Shown: positions 1 through 10,463, numbered from the stretch's first letter. The stretch is DNA of 64,000 bases from Myxocyprinus asiaticus (GCF_019703515.2 NC_059346.1:57920001-57984000), one strand, 5' to 3'. Notes: generated by a model not told the origin, from the sequence alone. Translations and numbers: made by a program.

Positions 1-6
1 CCCCCA

Positions 7-156
7 GTGAGCCTACTTGCACAGACCCTGTGCAAGGTCAGGGAGGATGAGGAGCAGGTTGTCCTAGTAGCACCCTATTGGCCTACTCAGACGTGGTTCT
101 CGGACCTCACACTCCTCGCGACAGCCCCCCCCCCGGCGAATTCCCCTGAGGAATGA
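7..156 (+). pseudogene. DIRS-A fragment: end of RNase H/linker reading frame
   Basis: A 49-codon open stretch runs to a TGA at 154-156 and contains PYWPTQTWF. This is the conserved stretch between the RNase H and tyrosine recombinase parts of DIRS-type retrotransposons. It lies immediately upstream of the recombinase frame on the same strand, as expected for the DIRS pol order RT-RH-YR. The element continues left of the window, so only the end of this domain is visible. The assignment rests on motif and position, not a search. Confidence 0.6.
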
Positions 157-192
157 ACTTCTTTCTCAGGGACGGGGCACCATCTGGCACCC

Positions 193-1230
193 GTGACCAG
201 ACCTCTGGAATCTCCACATCTGGCCCTTGGACGGGACGCTGAAGACCTAAGTGGCCTACCACCCGTGGTGGTAGACACGATCACTCAGGCTAGGGCTCCC
301 TCTACGAGGTGCCTGTATGCCTTGAAGTGGCATCTGTTCGCTAAGTGGTGTTCTTCCCGACGCGAAGACCTACAGAGATGCGCAGTCGGATCGGTGCTTT
401 CCTTCCTGCAGGAGAGGCTGGAGGGGTGGCTTTGAAGGTGTATGTAGCCTCCATTTCGGCATCTCATGATGCAGTGGATGGTAAGTATTTGGGGAAGTAC
501 GACTTGATCAACAGGTTCCTGAGAGGTGCTAGGAGGTTGAATCCTTCCAGACCGCACCTCATCTCCTCGTGGGACCTCTCTGTAGTCCCTCGGGGTCTAC
601 GGGGAGCTCCCTTTGAGCCCCTGGAGTCAGTTGAGCTTAAGGCACTCTCTTTGAAGACTGCCCTCCTGACTGCGCTCACTTCCATCAAGAGGGTAGGGGA
701 CCTGCAGGCGTTCTCTGTCAGCGAATCGTGCCTGGAGTTCGGTCCAGGTTACTCTCACGTGATCCTGAGACCCGACCGGGCTGTGTGCCCAAGGTTCCCA
801 CGACTCCTTTTAGGGATCAGGTGGTGAACCTGTAAGCGCTGCCCCAGGAGGAGGCAGACCCAGCCTTGGCATTGCTGTGTCCGGTGCATGCTTTACGCAT
901 CTATTTGGATCGCACGCAAAGCTTCAGAAGCTCTGAGCAGCTCTTTGTCTGCTTTGGTGGACAGCGGAAAGGAAGCGCTGTCTCCAAACAGAGGATCACC
1001 CACTGGGTCGTTGACGCCATCGTGATGGCATATCATGCTCAGGATGTGCGCCCCCCGTGGGGTTACAAGCCCACTCTACTAGGAGTTTAGCGGCCTCCTG
1101 GGCCCTGACCAGTGGCGCCTCTTTGACAGACATCTGCAGAGCAGCGGGCTTGGCAACACCCAACACCTTTGTGAGGTTCTACAATCTCCGGGTTGAGCCG
1201 GTTTCGTCCTGTGTATTGTCAGGTATGAGC
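193..1230 (+). pseudogene. DIRS-A tyrosine recombinase (YR), broken by frameshifts
   Basis: This is the integrase-like tyrosine recombinase of a DIRS retrotransposon, which inserts a circular DNA intermediate by strand exchange instead of DDE integration. Pieces in order: the N-terminal part ARAPSTRCLYALKW (193-435), then KVYVASISASHDAVDGK through KRVGDLQ (345-827 frame), then LCPVHALRIYLDR...LFVCFGG (866-1090), then an HSTR box near 1073 and FVRFYNLRVEP near 1170. The KR of KRVGDLQ, the H and R of HSTR, and the Y of RFYNL fit the R-H-R-Y catalytic set. Frame changes near 430, 785 and 1075 and an in-frame stop near 832 break the gene. It matches the - strand recombinase at 5144-6060 and the end of that at 28358-28500. 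Confidence 0.85.
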
Positions 1231-1322
1231 AGGTAAGTTCCGGGACAGCTGGCTGGGTGTACCACTTGCACATAACGCCTTTCCCCTCCCTTGAGGTGAA
1301 GACAGTCAGCAGCTTGGTTGGA
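1231..1322 (+). other. DIRS-A 3' noncoding remnant
   Basis: The segment just after the recombinase contains cctttcccctcccttgagg. The same motif starts the DIRS-A noncoding 3' region at about 23700 (+) and, reversed, at about 28290 and 5085. It stops near 1322, so this copy is cut off long before its terminal repeat. Confidence 0.6.
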
Positions 1323-1636
1323 AATAGATAAAAATCCATCAGTGGACAGTCAATTTTGAAATCAAGTCATAGAAAGCTTACTTGTAGTAGATCCAGCTTG
1401 TTTTCAAAACCCACAGTCAACTGCTCACTTCTTTTGTGTGCTTGCATCTTTTATTCATTTTAGCTCTACCCTGTTTGTAGCTAAATTATGTTAGCTTAGT
1501 TTCAAGTCACTTGAAACTATTGTTTTTTAGTTTTCTAACACTGATTTCAACTAGCAATTAAATCAGTGCTGTGATACATAGACAAGATAGTATGTACACA
1601 CAAAAAAAACATTAAAAAGTTCACTTATAGCCTTAA
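1323..1636. other. Unassigned AT-rich sequence
   Basis: About 310 bases without coding signal or a recognised repeat, lying between the truncated DIRS-A copy and the start of the TTAA-type MITE. I see nothing to annotate here. Confidence 0.5.
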
Positions 1637-1856
1637 AGGAATAGCTCACCCAAAAATGAAAATTCTCTCATCATTTACTCACCCTCATGCCATCCCAGAT
1701 ATATATTACTTTTTTCTTCTGCTGAACACAAACGAAGATTTTTAGAAGAATATTTCAGCTCTGTAGGTCCTCACAATGCAATGAACACGTTCCAAAATGT
1801 TGAAGCTCAAAAAAAAAACACAAAGGCAGCATAAAAGTAATCCATAATAGTCCATA
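1637..1856 (+). mobile_element. MITE-like repeat, left part (interrupted by Tc1)
   Basis: A TTAA at 1633-1636 is followed by AGGAATAGCTCACCCAAAAA and a stretch ending in catttactcaccctcatgcc. The same module occurs reversed at 10690-10807, ending at a TTAA (10808-10811). This fits an abundant cyprinid nonautonomous DNA element with TTAA targets, so piggyBac-like is a reasonable but unproved class. The Sleeping-Beauty-like Tc1 inserted at the TA at 1855-1856. Related sequence resumes at 3951-4027. Confidence 0.55.
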
Positions 1857-2111
1857 AAGTTGAAGTCAGAAGTTTACATACACCTTAACCAAATACATTT
1901 AAACTCAGTTTTTCACAATTCCTGACATTTAATCAAAGAAAACATTCCCTGTCTTAGGTCATTTAGGATTACTACTTTATTTTAAAAATGTCAGAATTAT
2001 AGAAGAGAGAATGATTTATTTCAGCTTTTATTTCTTTCATCACATTCCCAGTGGGTCAGAAGTTTACATACACTGTGTTAGTATTTGTTAGCATTGCCTT
2101 TAAATTGTTTA

Positions 2112-2750
<639 letters not shown>

Positions 2751-2842
2751 TGTGGAGGTTTTTTTCGGGGGGGGGAGGTGTTAGCTGATTTGTTTTGATT
2801 TTCTCATGATGTCAAGCAAAACAAATTGTTTTACAAATAAGT

Positions 2843-3663
2843 CCCCTTTCTGCTGGTCAGAGTGGATTGTGAGGGAGTGTTGAGATCCTTTGAAAATTTG
2901 GTTCAACATTTTGGGATTCCCAGATCTCAGTTCTTTAGGTATTTACAGCTGCGCCACCTGCTCTGTACTATTTTTGGGAGTAGCATACACCCCACTAAAG
3001 CGTCAGATACTCTGGGAGTGGTGATTACTGCTTTTGGAAAAGGTCATGATGCATCAGTGTATTACTCCCTGCTAATTTAGAGTCTGGGGGATGGAGCTTC
3101 AAGTTCTCTCAAGAAATTATGGGAGAAAGATTTAAACTTGGTATTAGAGGAGGGAGAGTGGGCTAGGATTCTAAAAAACGTTAAGTATGCATATAGAGAC
3201 GCAAGGGTGCACCTTATGCAATTCAAGATTTTACATCGATTCTATTGGACCCCCTCTAGATTGTATAGGCTTGGTCTTAAAGACACACCCACCTCCACAG
3301 GATGGAGACATAACCCATGACTTTAGGGGGTGTGTTAAGATCCAGGAGTTTTGGTTTAAGGTTCAGAGTTTTGTGTGTGACATATTGGGCACTCATTTTT
3401 CATTTTGCCCCAGACTCTGTATTTTGGGGCGATGGGGCAGTCATCGATGTTGAGAATAGACACATAAAGAGTTGGGTCCTAACCAGTGTCATGATCGCCA
3501 GACAGATTCTTTTAAGGGGTTGGAGGTTGGCTGGAGCACCCTCATATCAGGAGTGGTGCTTAGAGATGGGGAGGGTGGCAGCCTTTGAAGAAGGGTCATT
3601 TAGAAGACTAGGGAATTTGTTTGTGGAGAAATGGGGCAGATATCTGATGTTGCTGGATATGTG
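2843..3663 (+). pseudogene. LINE ORF2 C-terminal region (zinc-binding part), degraded
   Basis: Two main open stretches (2862-3080 and 3138-3664, in several frames) match the end of the ORF2 protein of the larger copies. The 3' part includes THDFRGCVKIQEFWFKVQ, the counterpart of CWRCQ...LTHVFWGC in the 21-kb copy, which is the zinc-binding segment after LINE reverse transcriptases. The first cysteine pair is lost here through a short deletion near 3290. No RT domain is included because the copy is 5'-truncated. Confidence 0.75.
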
Positions 3664-3702
<39 letters not shown>

Positions 3703-3711
3703 TATTTATTT
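3664..3711. repeat. (ATT)n microsatellite
   Basis: Fifteen or so tandem ATT units, then a looser TTTATT tract, lie directly behind the LINE ORF2 stop, inside its 3' UTR. The 21-kb and 41-kb copies have T-rich, non-ATT sequence at the same place, so the array grew after insertion or is private to this copy. Confidence 0.9.
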
Positions 3712-3950
3712 TTATTATCTTTTTGTGGATTCCTATAATCATGTATGACCACTGGGATGTTGTTGTGGGCCAGGGTGGGGTTGGGGATTGGTAGGGGGAG
3801 GGGTGATAGTAGGGGTTAATTGTTGATTCTGTGTATATATGTTTTGTTTTTCTGTGTTCAATATATGAATCAATAAAAATTGTTAATCAGAAAAAAAATT
3901 GTTTTAATGACTTCAACCTAAGTGTATGTATACTTCTGACTTCAACTGTA

Positions 3951-4027
3951 TATTGTAAAAAAGGATTTAAATATTGATCTGTTTCTAACCCACACCTATC
4001 AAATCGCTTCTGATGACATTGATTTAA
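3951..4027. mobile_element. MITE-like repeat, right part between Tc1 and DIRS
   Basis: This short piece includes atattgatctgtttctaacc and ccacacctatcaaatcgctt, which I recognise as part of the same cyprinid repeat as 1637-1856. It appears to read in the opposite sense to the left part, so the host repeat may be palindromic or rearranged. The DIRS-A terminal repeat begins right after it at about 4028. Confidence 0.45.
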
Positions 4028-4030
4028 CGT

Positions 4031-4351
4031 CATGGTTACTTGTGTAACCTCCGTTCCCTGATGGAGGGAACGAGACGTGTTGATGTAGTGACACTAGGGG
4101 TCACTCTTGGGAGCCCGAGACACCTCTGGTCTTTGATAAAAGGCCAATGAAAATTGGTGAGTGGTATTTGCATGCCACTCCCCCGGACATACGGGTATAA
4201 AAGGAGCTGGTATGCAACCACTCATTCAGGTTTTATGCTGAGGAGCCGATATAAGGTCAGGCCATTTCAGCGGGTAGTTCAGCGTTGTGGCAGGAGGGAC
4301 ACAACGTCTCGTTCCCTCCATCAGGGAACGGAGGTTACACAAGTAACCATG
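4031..4351. repeat. DIRS-A terminal structure: 47-bp perfect inverted repeat
   Basis: Positions 4031-4077 and 4305-4351 are exact reverse complements over 47 bases. Each arm itself holds two small palindromes (GGTTACTTGTGTAACC and TCCCTGATGGAGGGA). The repeat GATGTAGTGACACTAGGGGTC occurs just inside the left arm (4082-4102) and again just past the right arm (4387-4407). The same architecture recurs at 27221-27560 and, reversed, at 24440-24776. It fits the inverted terminal repeat plus internal complementary region used in the DIRS circular-intermediate model; that role is inferred. Confidence 0.75.
4196..4204 (+). promoter_or_regulatory. TATA-like motif inside DIRS-A terminal repeat
   Basis: TATAAAAGG lies between the two inverted-repeat arms, in the context CGGGTATAAAAGGAGCTGG. 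It is conserved at 27394-27402 and, reversed, near 24592 in the other two copies. In this copy it points into the element, antisense to its coding strand. That is expected if the 3' terminal repeat is an inverted copy of a promoter-bearing 5' one. Function is inferred only. Confidence 0.45.
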
Positions 4352-4419
4352 ACATTCCCTATCTGTCACTCACTTGACGTTGTGTCGATGTAGTGACACT
4401 AGGGGTCCCTATACGAAAC

Positions 4420-5143
4420 GCCACAATTGGCTGAACTGTGTTACGTGAACTGCCGGTGTGTGGTGGGCAGACTACCATGTGCCTCATAGCCAGCACACCA
4501 GGTCGACACGTAACCTCCCTCAACATAGTTATGAGTGTTGAATGGCCCTTTGGGGACAAGTCGACTACCCAAAAGATAGAGACAGGCTTAACCCAGTCGT
4601 GGCCTCTTTTCCCCTTCTCTTTTTCCACTCCCTAAAAAAGAAGGGGGATTATCCGACTGGGCCGCCAGGTCTAGTCAGGGGGTGTTCCTCCCAAGGGGAA
4701 GACATCGCGGAGACCACACCTCGCCCAAAGAGGGGGGGGGGTATTTAAGTGGAAGAATATGTCACATGGTCTTTCCGACCATGTGGAGAGTCTTCAAGGT
4801 AGATCCTACCCAACGGGGGAGGAGTTACTACAAACATGGAGACTGGGGCAGAGGGGCTCTGCCCTAGGAAGACGCAGTTTTCCAACAGGGAAACAAACTA
4901 GCGTTAGCCTTACAAGGAACCGCCACATGCGGAGCACCTACCCCAGAACAGGACTCTTAGTTAGCACGTGTACTGGGCCAGCAGCGAGTCTCTCTGAAAA
5001 CTCGACTGCCACAGGGCTCGGAGGAAGTCAACCAGGGAACAAAGTTTGTGAACACTACTGGGAATTAATGGCGCATGTCTTCAGCTCCAAGGGAGGTGTA
5101 AGGCGCTATGTGCAAGCGATACACCCGGCCAGCTATCCTGGGC
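4420..5143 (-). other. DIRS-A 3' noncoding region
   Basis: About 720 bases between the recombinase end and the terminal repeat, with no credible reading frame. The same region is present at 27620-28350 (same orientation) and 23694-24410 (opposite). Shared blocks include GACAAGTCGACTACCC-like and CCACCGCCAGTTC-like segments and a G-run near 4731. Confidence 0.65.
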
Positions 5144-6060
5144 TTATCCGCTTGTGTTGCGTGCCACTACCTGGGATAAAAACGGTTCCACCCGGAGGTT
5201 GTAGAGCCTTGCAAAGGTGTTGGGTTTTGCCCAGCCCACTGCTCTGCAAATGTCTGTTAGAGAGGCACCTCTGGCCAGGGCCCAGGAAGCCACTACACCT
5301 CTGGTAGAATGGGCTTGTAGCCCTACCGGGGGCGGCATGTCCTGGGTGAGATATGCCATAGTTATGGCGTCAATGAGCCAGTGGGTGATCCTCTGCTTGG
5401 AGACAGTGCTTCCTTTCTGCTGTCCACCAAAGCAGACAAAGAGCTGCTCAGGGATTCTAAAGCTCTGCATGCGATCCAAATATATGCATAAAGCACGCAC
5501 TGGACACAGCAACGACAGGGCTGGGTCTGCCTCCTCCTGGGGCAGCGCTTGCAGGTTCACCACCTGGTCCCTAAAAGGGGTGGTGGGAACCTTGGGCACA
5601 TAGCCCGGTCAGGGTCTCAGGATCACGTGAGATTAACCCGGACCGAACTCCAGGCACGTTTCACTGACAGAGAACGCTTGCAGGTCACCTACCCTCTTGA
5701 TGGAAGTGAGCGCAGTCAGGAGGGCAGTCTTCAAGGAGAGTGCCTTCAGCTCGACTGACTGCAAAGGATCAAAGGGTGCTCTCTGTAGACCCTGAAGAAC
5801 TACAGAGAGGTCCTATGAGGGAATGAGGCACGGTCTGGAGGGATTCAGCTTCCTGGCACCTCTTAGAAACCTGATGATCAGGTCGTGCTTCCCAAAGGAC
5901 TTACCATCCTGTAGAAGCACACCTACCGTGGACCATGGTGTGCTGCTATAGCCGCAAAGAACACCTTCAAGGTGGAAGGGGACAGCCTCCTTTCCAACCT
6001 CTCCTGCAGGAAGGAAAGCACTGATCCGACTGTGTATCTCTGGGGGTCTTCGCGTCAGGA
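5144..6060 (-). pseudogene. DIRS-A tyrosine recombinase, frameshifted
   Basis: The C-terminal part, at 5599-5144, is an open frame of 151 codons with PTTPFRDQVVNLQALPQEE, LCPVRALCIYLDR, LFVCFGGQQKG, the HSTRG box, and FARLYNLRVEP supplying the likely catalytic tyrosine. The middle part, ELKALSLKTALLTALTS and KRVGDLQAFS, lies in another frame at about 5760-5620. The N-terminal part (HSRISAFLPAGE to FLRGARKLNPSRP) is at about 6060-5813. All four catalytic positions can be found, but the frame is broken at least twice. Confidence 0.85.
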
Positions 6061-6084
6061 AGAATGAGGAGACAGGGACAGGCT

Positions 6085-7478
6085 GAAAGGGAGGACTTTG
6101 TACTGATACGCCTGACCCTGAAATCAAACAAACAGGCAACAAAAGATTTTCCACCCGGCCCTCCACCAGGGGATGGAGTGGTCTTCTTACCAGCTCCATG
6201 TGAGTGGGTTCCCTCGTCCCTGAGTCGCCCGTCTCAGAGGACCTCCATGGGTTCTTCGGCGCCAGCTGTGAGACGGGTGGCGTCGGCTTCCGGCGGTGGG
6301 CGGGCTGCGTCGGAGCTGGTGCAGTCACCGCAGGGGGACGCCCTTGGCGACAAGCAGACGGGGCGCGTGATCTTGAGCCACGCCGGGGCAGGATGTGCCG
6401 GATTGCCTCCGTCTGCTGCTTCACTGCCAAGAACTGCTGGGCAAAGTCCTCAACGGTGTCGCCAAATAGGCCCGCCTGGGAAATGGTGCTCCTGGACCAC
6501 TAATGTGGCCATCGTCTGCCCGAGAGACCGCACCGTGACTTTCGTCGCTCGGAGAGCGAGGTCGGTCGCCGAGCGCAGTTCCTGCATCAAATCTGGGGCG
6601 GAACTACCCTTGTGCAGTTCTTTCAGTGCCTTGGCTTGGTGGACCTGTAGGAGAGCCATGGCGTGCAGGACAGAGGCGGCTTGTCCAGCAGCGCTGTAGG
6701 CTTTAGCCGTCAGGGACGATGTGAGCCTACAGTACTTGGACGGGAGCTTAGGGCGTCCACGGCAGGTGGCGGCGCTCTGCGGGCATAGGTGCACCGCGAG
6801 CACCTTATCCACCGGGGGAATCGCCGTATAGCCCCTGGCCACCCCGCCATCGAGGGTAGTGAGAGCGGGGGAACTGCGGAATCGGGGCCGGGCAGTAAAA
6901 GGTGCCTCCCAAAACTTCGTCAGCTCCTCGTGCACTTCCAGGAAGAATGACACTGGAGTGGGGCGTGGCTGCTTTGAGTGGCGCCGCGAGCCCAGAAACC
7001 AATCATCAAGCCGCGAGGGTTCAGGGGAGAGCAGAGGGTTCCACTCTAACCCGACGCTCGCGGCCGCCCGGGAAAGCATGTCCATCAATTCGGCATCGGC
7101 CTGTGACTGGGCAATCGTCCCCGAAGAAGAAGCCAGCGAACTCATCCGGAAGCCCGATTGGGGCAGACGAGCGTGCTGGGGAATGGGAGGTCAGCGGGGG
7201 GATACCCGGCGGAGACGATCCCATTGGAGTCCCCAAATCGCCCCCAGTGCTAGCCGCGCTGGCCTCATACCCGTAGGTAGAAGGACCGAGGTGGGGAGAC
7301 GCCGGGGTCCCCGCGACCGCAACGTTGCCATGGTCATGTTCTCGCAGTGAGAACATGAACCATCCACAAAAGCTGCCTCCGTGTGGGTCACGCCCGGACA
7401 CGAAAGACAGTGATCATGACCATCCGAAGTTGACAGATAACGACCGCAACCAGGAATAACACACAATCGGAAAGGCAT
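6085..7478 (-). pseudogene. DIRS-A Gag-like region
   Basis: Two overlapping frames on the - strand make up the region ahead of the recombinase. The first (7478-7191) starts MPFRLCVIPGCGRYLSTSDG and has C-x4-C, C-H and C-x2-C groups in its first 50 residues, a small cysteine/histidine-rich N-terminus. The second (7145-6450) is a 231-codon alanine-rich helical segment with AVHLCPQSAATCRGRPKLPS. A proline-rich tail follows toward 6204. I interpret this as the Gag-like structural protein of the DIRS copy. A comparable tail is present at 29560-29269. Confidence 0.7.
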
Positions 7479-7640
7479 CTTTAAAAAGACGCATCTTTAA
7501 AAAGACGTTCCGTGTGTGCCGCTCTTTTAGAGAAATATATACTCTTTTAGAGGGGAAAAAGCTCTTTCAGAAAATATACTCTCTGGCACATAGAGAATTT
7601 TCGAGCGTCGCCAGTTAGAGGTTATGCTCCAAATACAAAT
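7479..7640 (-). other. DIRS-A 5' noncoding region
   Basis: The sequence upstream of the Gag-like start holds a direct duplication of catctttaaaaagacg (7479-7507) and two CTCTTTTAGAG-type boxes (about 7530-7555). No inverted terminal repeat like that at 4031 is visible here, so the 5' end is truncated or has diverged. Confidence 0.5.
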
Positions 7641-8000
7641 TATCCATCACTCGGATGGATATGAGTTGTAAAGTCATGGTTATTTTTATTCGTCATTAGT
7701 TGCTTTTGCATTATTTCTCTCTCGCACGAACACACACACAAACAGCAGAGTGAAGCCGCGTAAAATGTTTTTTATTTGTTAAAAAGTTGCTAACCCTGTC
7801 CTACCCGTGTTCCGCCGCTATCCAAAAGAGAGAAATGGTCATATTAAAATTACCTTAGGAATTATAAAACAGCTCATATTTTAAACGTGCAATTATATCT
7901 AATATAGTTGCCAAAAGGCTATATCCACGTTTTGATGATGAATTACAGAGAAGTGCTGATCTACAGATGTCTTCTCCAAAGATCCCTCAATTATGTTCAC
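7641..8000. other. Unassigned sequence
   Basis: About 360 AT-rich bases without coding content or a repeat that I can name. A short ACACACACA-rich piece lies at 7730-7740. Confidence 0.5.
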
Positions 8001-8272
8001 GGTTTTTATAGGGATATTGTTTGGTTCGTTGGTCCATTGGGTCGGTTTGCATTCTCACCACAAGTGAACCGCTCCAGAGTTCGTTTGCATTCGGTCCAAG
8101 ACCACCTCGTTCAGGCGGTCTCAGACTGATTGTTTTGGTGCGGATCCAAGTGTGATTGCCTTGTTTATATATGCCTAAACAAACCAAACCAAGGGAGAAA
8201 ACGCGCCAGGATCTTAAACAAATGCTCCAAACGAGCTAGGTGTGAAAACACCCTTAGTGTGGCTTGCTAGCC
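8000..8272. mobile_element. Probable MITE remnant
   Basis: The block contains ggtgtgaaaacacccttagt at its right end and tggttcgttggtccattggg-like sequence at its left. This looks like the end of a teleost nonautonomous DNA transposon I have seen in this form. Matching terminal repeats could not be set with confidence. Confidence 0.3.
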
Positions 8273-8626
8273 AGTCTTTTAAAAATGGCAGGTGTTTTAT
8301 TTATTTTGTATTTTGTTTGACCAACGAGAAAAGTTTGTTGTCTTAACTCCACCCAAATACTTCCAATTTGCAAGGAGAGTACTACCTATGAAGCTAGTTC
8401 TAAAAAGGTTCCTGGTAAAGTTCTGGTTTTAGTTCCACATGGTACTAATTCATATGTTGGAAAAACACGTGGACCCTAAACTAATTCCAGAAACTAGAAA
8501 AGTTTCTGAAGTGGAAAAATGCCTTTTAGCAACACATTTGACTTCTGTATTTTGACTTCCACAAATTTCCAAGTGTAACACAATATTCAACAATAAAAAG
8601 CTAAATAAAATTAAAAAAATGTAGGG
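8273..8626. other. Unassigned sequence
   Basis: AT-rich DNA with no frame, repeat or structure that I can support. Confidence 0.5.
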
Positions 8627-8800
8627 TACATTTACATTTAGTCACTAAGCAGACGCTTTTATCCAAAGCGACTTACAGATGAGGAACATAGCAAGCAATT
8701 TGTCAGACAAAGTTCAACAACATCTACAGTGTTGTACTGCCAAGCTCTCAAGGTGGCTGGAGTAGTACAGGCACTAGTGCAGAAGAAAGAGACAGAGAAG
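8627..8800 (+). repeat. Teleost interspersed repeat ('CAGACGCTTTTATCCAAAGCG' type)
   Basis: The segment carries acatttacatttagtcacta followed by CAGACGCTTTTATCCAAAGC and GACTTACA, a module widespread in fish genomes. It may be the conserved part of a SINE or the end of a DNA transposon. The limits are approximate. Confidence 0.5.
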
Positions 8801-8805
8801 TTTTT

Positions 8806-8810
<5 letters not shown>

Positions 8811-8839
<29 letters not shown>

Positions 8840-8846
8840 TGTGTGT
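8811..8846. repeat. (GT)n microsatellite
   Basis: Tandem GT dinucleotides with one interruption (GTGTTTGTGTG) near 8835. Confidence 0.9.
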
Positions 8847-9027
8847 TTACAGTAAGTGCAAGTTAAATTCAGTAGTAAGGGTACAACTTGATTTTGTCCA
8901 TTGGGAATTGACAGGAACTTTTTTGCAATGTACTCTATTTGCTTATATACTTAAATAAAATCAACAAAATCATATTTAAATATACAGTATGTACTACACA
9001 CACACGCATTCCAGGCAATTACACAAA

Positions 9028-9028
9028 T

Positions 9029-9069
<41 letters not shown>
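9028..9069. repeat. (GATA)n microsatellite
   Basis: About ten tandem TAGA/GATA tetranucleotide units with no interruption visible. Confidence 0.95.
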
Positions 9070-9787
9070 CCACAAAGACTTAATTAGTCATGAAAAGGAG
9101 CATATATCACTTTAATGACTACGAGAGGCCAAATAGAGACCTTTATGAGCAGACACTTGAGATTGTCAAGGTATACTAGTTTGGCAAATAGATACCACCA
9201 TTCATTTTAACAAGTGGCATTCTTATGTGGTATTTAATATAGTACAAGTTCAAGCTCATATACTCAGCCACATTTAACAGTCTAAATGTTAAATCATCAT
9301 TAAAGTTGAATTATTTTGACATACAGATATCTCTTCTTGGGTTTTATTATATGGCTTGTCTGTACACCTACTGCATACCCAAGCTCTAGGGCGGAATGGC
9401 CATCGGGAGCACCGGGAGCTTTCCCACTGGGCCGCTGGGCAATGTAGGCCTGCTACGCAAGTATAAAGAAATAATGTTAGCAATGATAATATCGGGCCTC
9501 CTTTCCTTCGTCCCAGGCGAATGGCCCACACGGCCCACTTAAAGTAAGGGGTTTAGTCCACTCTATTGCGTTTTTTTTATTTTTTATAATAATAATAATT
9601 CACACAGAGAGTGATACTAAACCATTCTGTCTTAGATTCTGTCATAGATACCTTCAAACAGCGTGGCAGGAATAATTAATCAAATAATTTTTCATGGATA
9701 AAAAAACTTGGGGGCTGTTTTCCTTGACTCACCAATCCATAGGCACGATTTACAAGACTAATTTCAAGAATTTAAGACTTTATATTA
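9070..9787. other. Unassigned sequence
   Basis: No credible gene. A GC-richer patch at 9385-9540 (gcggaatggccatcgggagc and cggcccactt) looks like a repeat seen elsewhere in fish, but I could not set ends or a class. Confidence 0.4.
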
Positions 9788-9791
9788 TTAA

Positions 9792-10161
9792 AGGTGCACT
9801 CAGTAACTTTTGCCTCTGTGTCATCTTTTACCTTCACTGACACCTAGCGGCTTGGATGCAGCATCATTTAAAATCAATAGTTTTCTATTTCAAATGCCAT
9901 TGTAGAAATTAAGTATTCACAGCCAGCCATGATTACTTAAATCGGTGAGTGAAAGTGTCAAATAACAGGAGATTAAACAAGTAGTATTCGGCTGGTCATG
10001 TGATTTTAACATGGCAGCCCCCATGTGTAAGGTTACTGGTATGACTAGAGTCTTAACTTTAATGTGAGTGGTCATGATTTCCTACATCTGTTACAAAATT
10101 ACAATTCATGTCTTTAGGACTCACATTTTTTTTAATGAGGAAAAAATAATTGAGTGCACCT
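9792..10161. mobile_element. piggyBac-like MITE with TTAA target duplication
   Basis: A 370-bp element has perfect 11-bp terminal inverted repeats, AGGTGCACTCA at 9792-9802 and TGAGTGCACCT at 10151-10161. It is flanked on both sides by TTAA (9788-9791, 10162-10165). TTAA targets are the signature of piggyBac-type transposases. The element has no coding capacity and would depend on an enzyme encoded elsewhere. Confidence 0.8.
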
Positions 10162-10357
10162 TTAAGGTCTTTTGGTCCATGAGAAACATTCATTCAGACA
10201 GGTGTGTCCAAACTTCTGGTCAGAAATGTGCAAATGAAAGAGGCATTTCAAGTGATGAAATGGTCAATGTTTGATTAAGATAAATACCTATTAATTCAGG
10301 ACAAAATTATATAGTAAATAAATTGACCCTTTTACAAACACTAGCAGTCAATACATT

Positions 10358-10463
10358 TATTTTTTTATTTTTTTTCCAACACAAAAATGTGAAATTCAGC
10401 AACAACAAAAAAAAAAATAAAAAAATAAATAAATAAAAAAGAAGAAGAAGAAAAAAAAAGAAA
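10358..10463. repeat. A/T-rich low-complexity tract
   Basis: Poly-T then poly-A/AAATA/GAAGAAGAA sequence. It is simple sequence only, with no gene. Confidence 0.8.

Larger units (their letters stand above)
2834..3895 (+). mobile_element. 5'-truncated L1/Tx1-like LINE nested in Tc1, with 11-bp TSD
   Basis: This is the 3' end of the same LINE family as 15121-22213 and 36897-42003. It covers the ORF2 C-terminus, a 3' UTR with an (ATT)n tract, then aataaaaattgttaatcag and an A-run. The 11-bp direct repeat AAATTGTTTTA at 2823-2833 and 3896-3906 brackets it exactly, which marks target-primed reverse transcription into the Tc1 element. Its sequence around 2950 (GCGCCACCTGCTCTG) matches the 41-kb copy more closely than the 21-kb copy. 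Confidence 0.9.
4028..7640 (-). mobile_element. DIRS-A retrotransposon copy 1, RT/RNase H deleted
   Basis: This copy reads right to left: 5' noncoding (7640-7479), Gag-like frames (7478 to about 6085), tyrosine recombinase (about 6060-5144), long 3' noncoding region (5143-4420), and a terminal inverted structure (4420-4028). The RT and RNase H that should lie between Gag and recombinase, roughly 2-3 kb in this class, are absent. The join near 6060-6110 is direct. A 5' terminal repeat is not visible at 7640. DIRS elements make no TSD, so the outer limits are set by homology to the copies at 23.7 and 27.2 kb. Confidence 0.85.

Noticed and set aside
7191..7478. Cysteine-rich - strand frame as a host zinc-finger gene
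   Set aside because: It sits exactly at the Gag start of a DIRS-A copy, followed by the Gag-like helical region and the recombinase.
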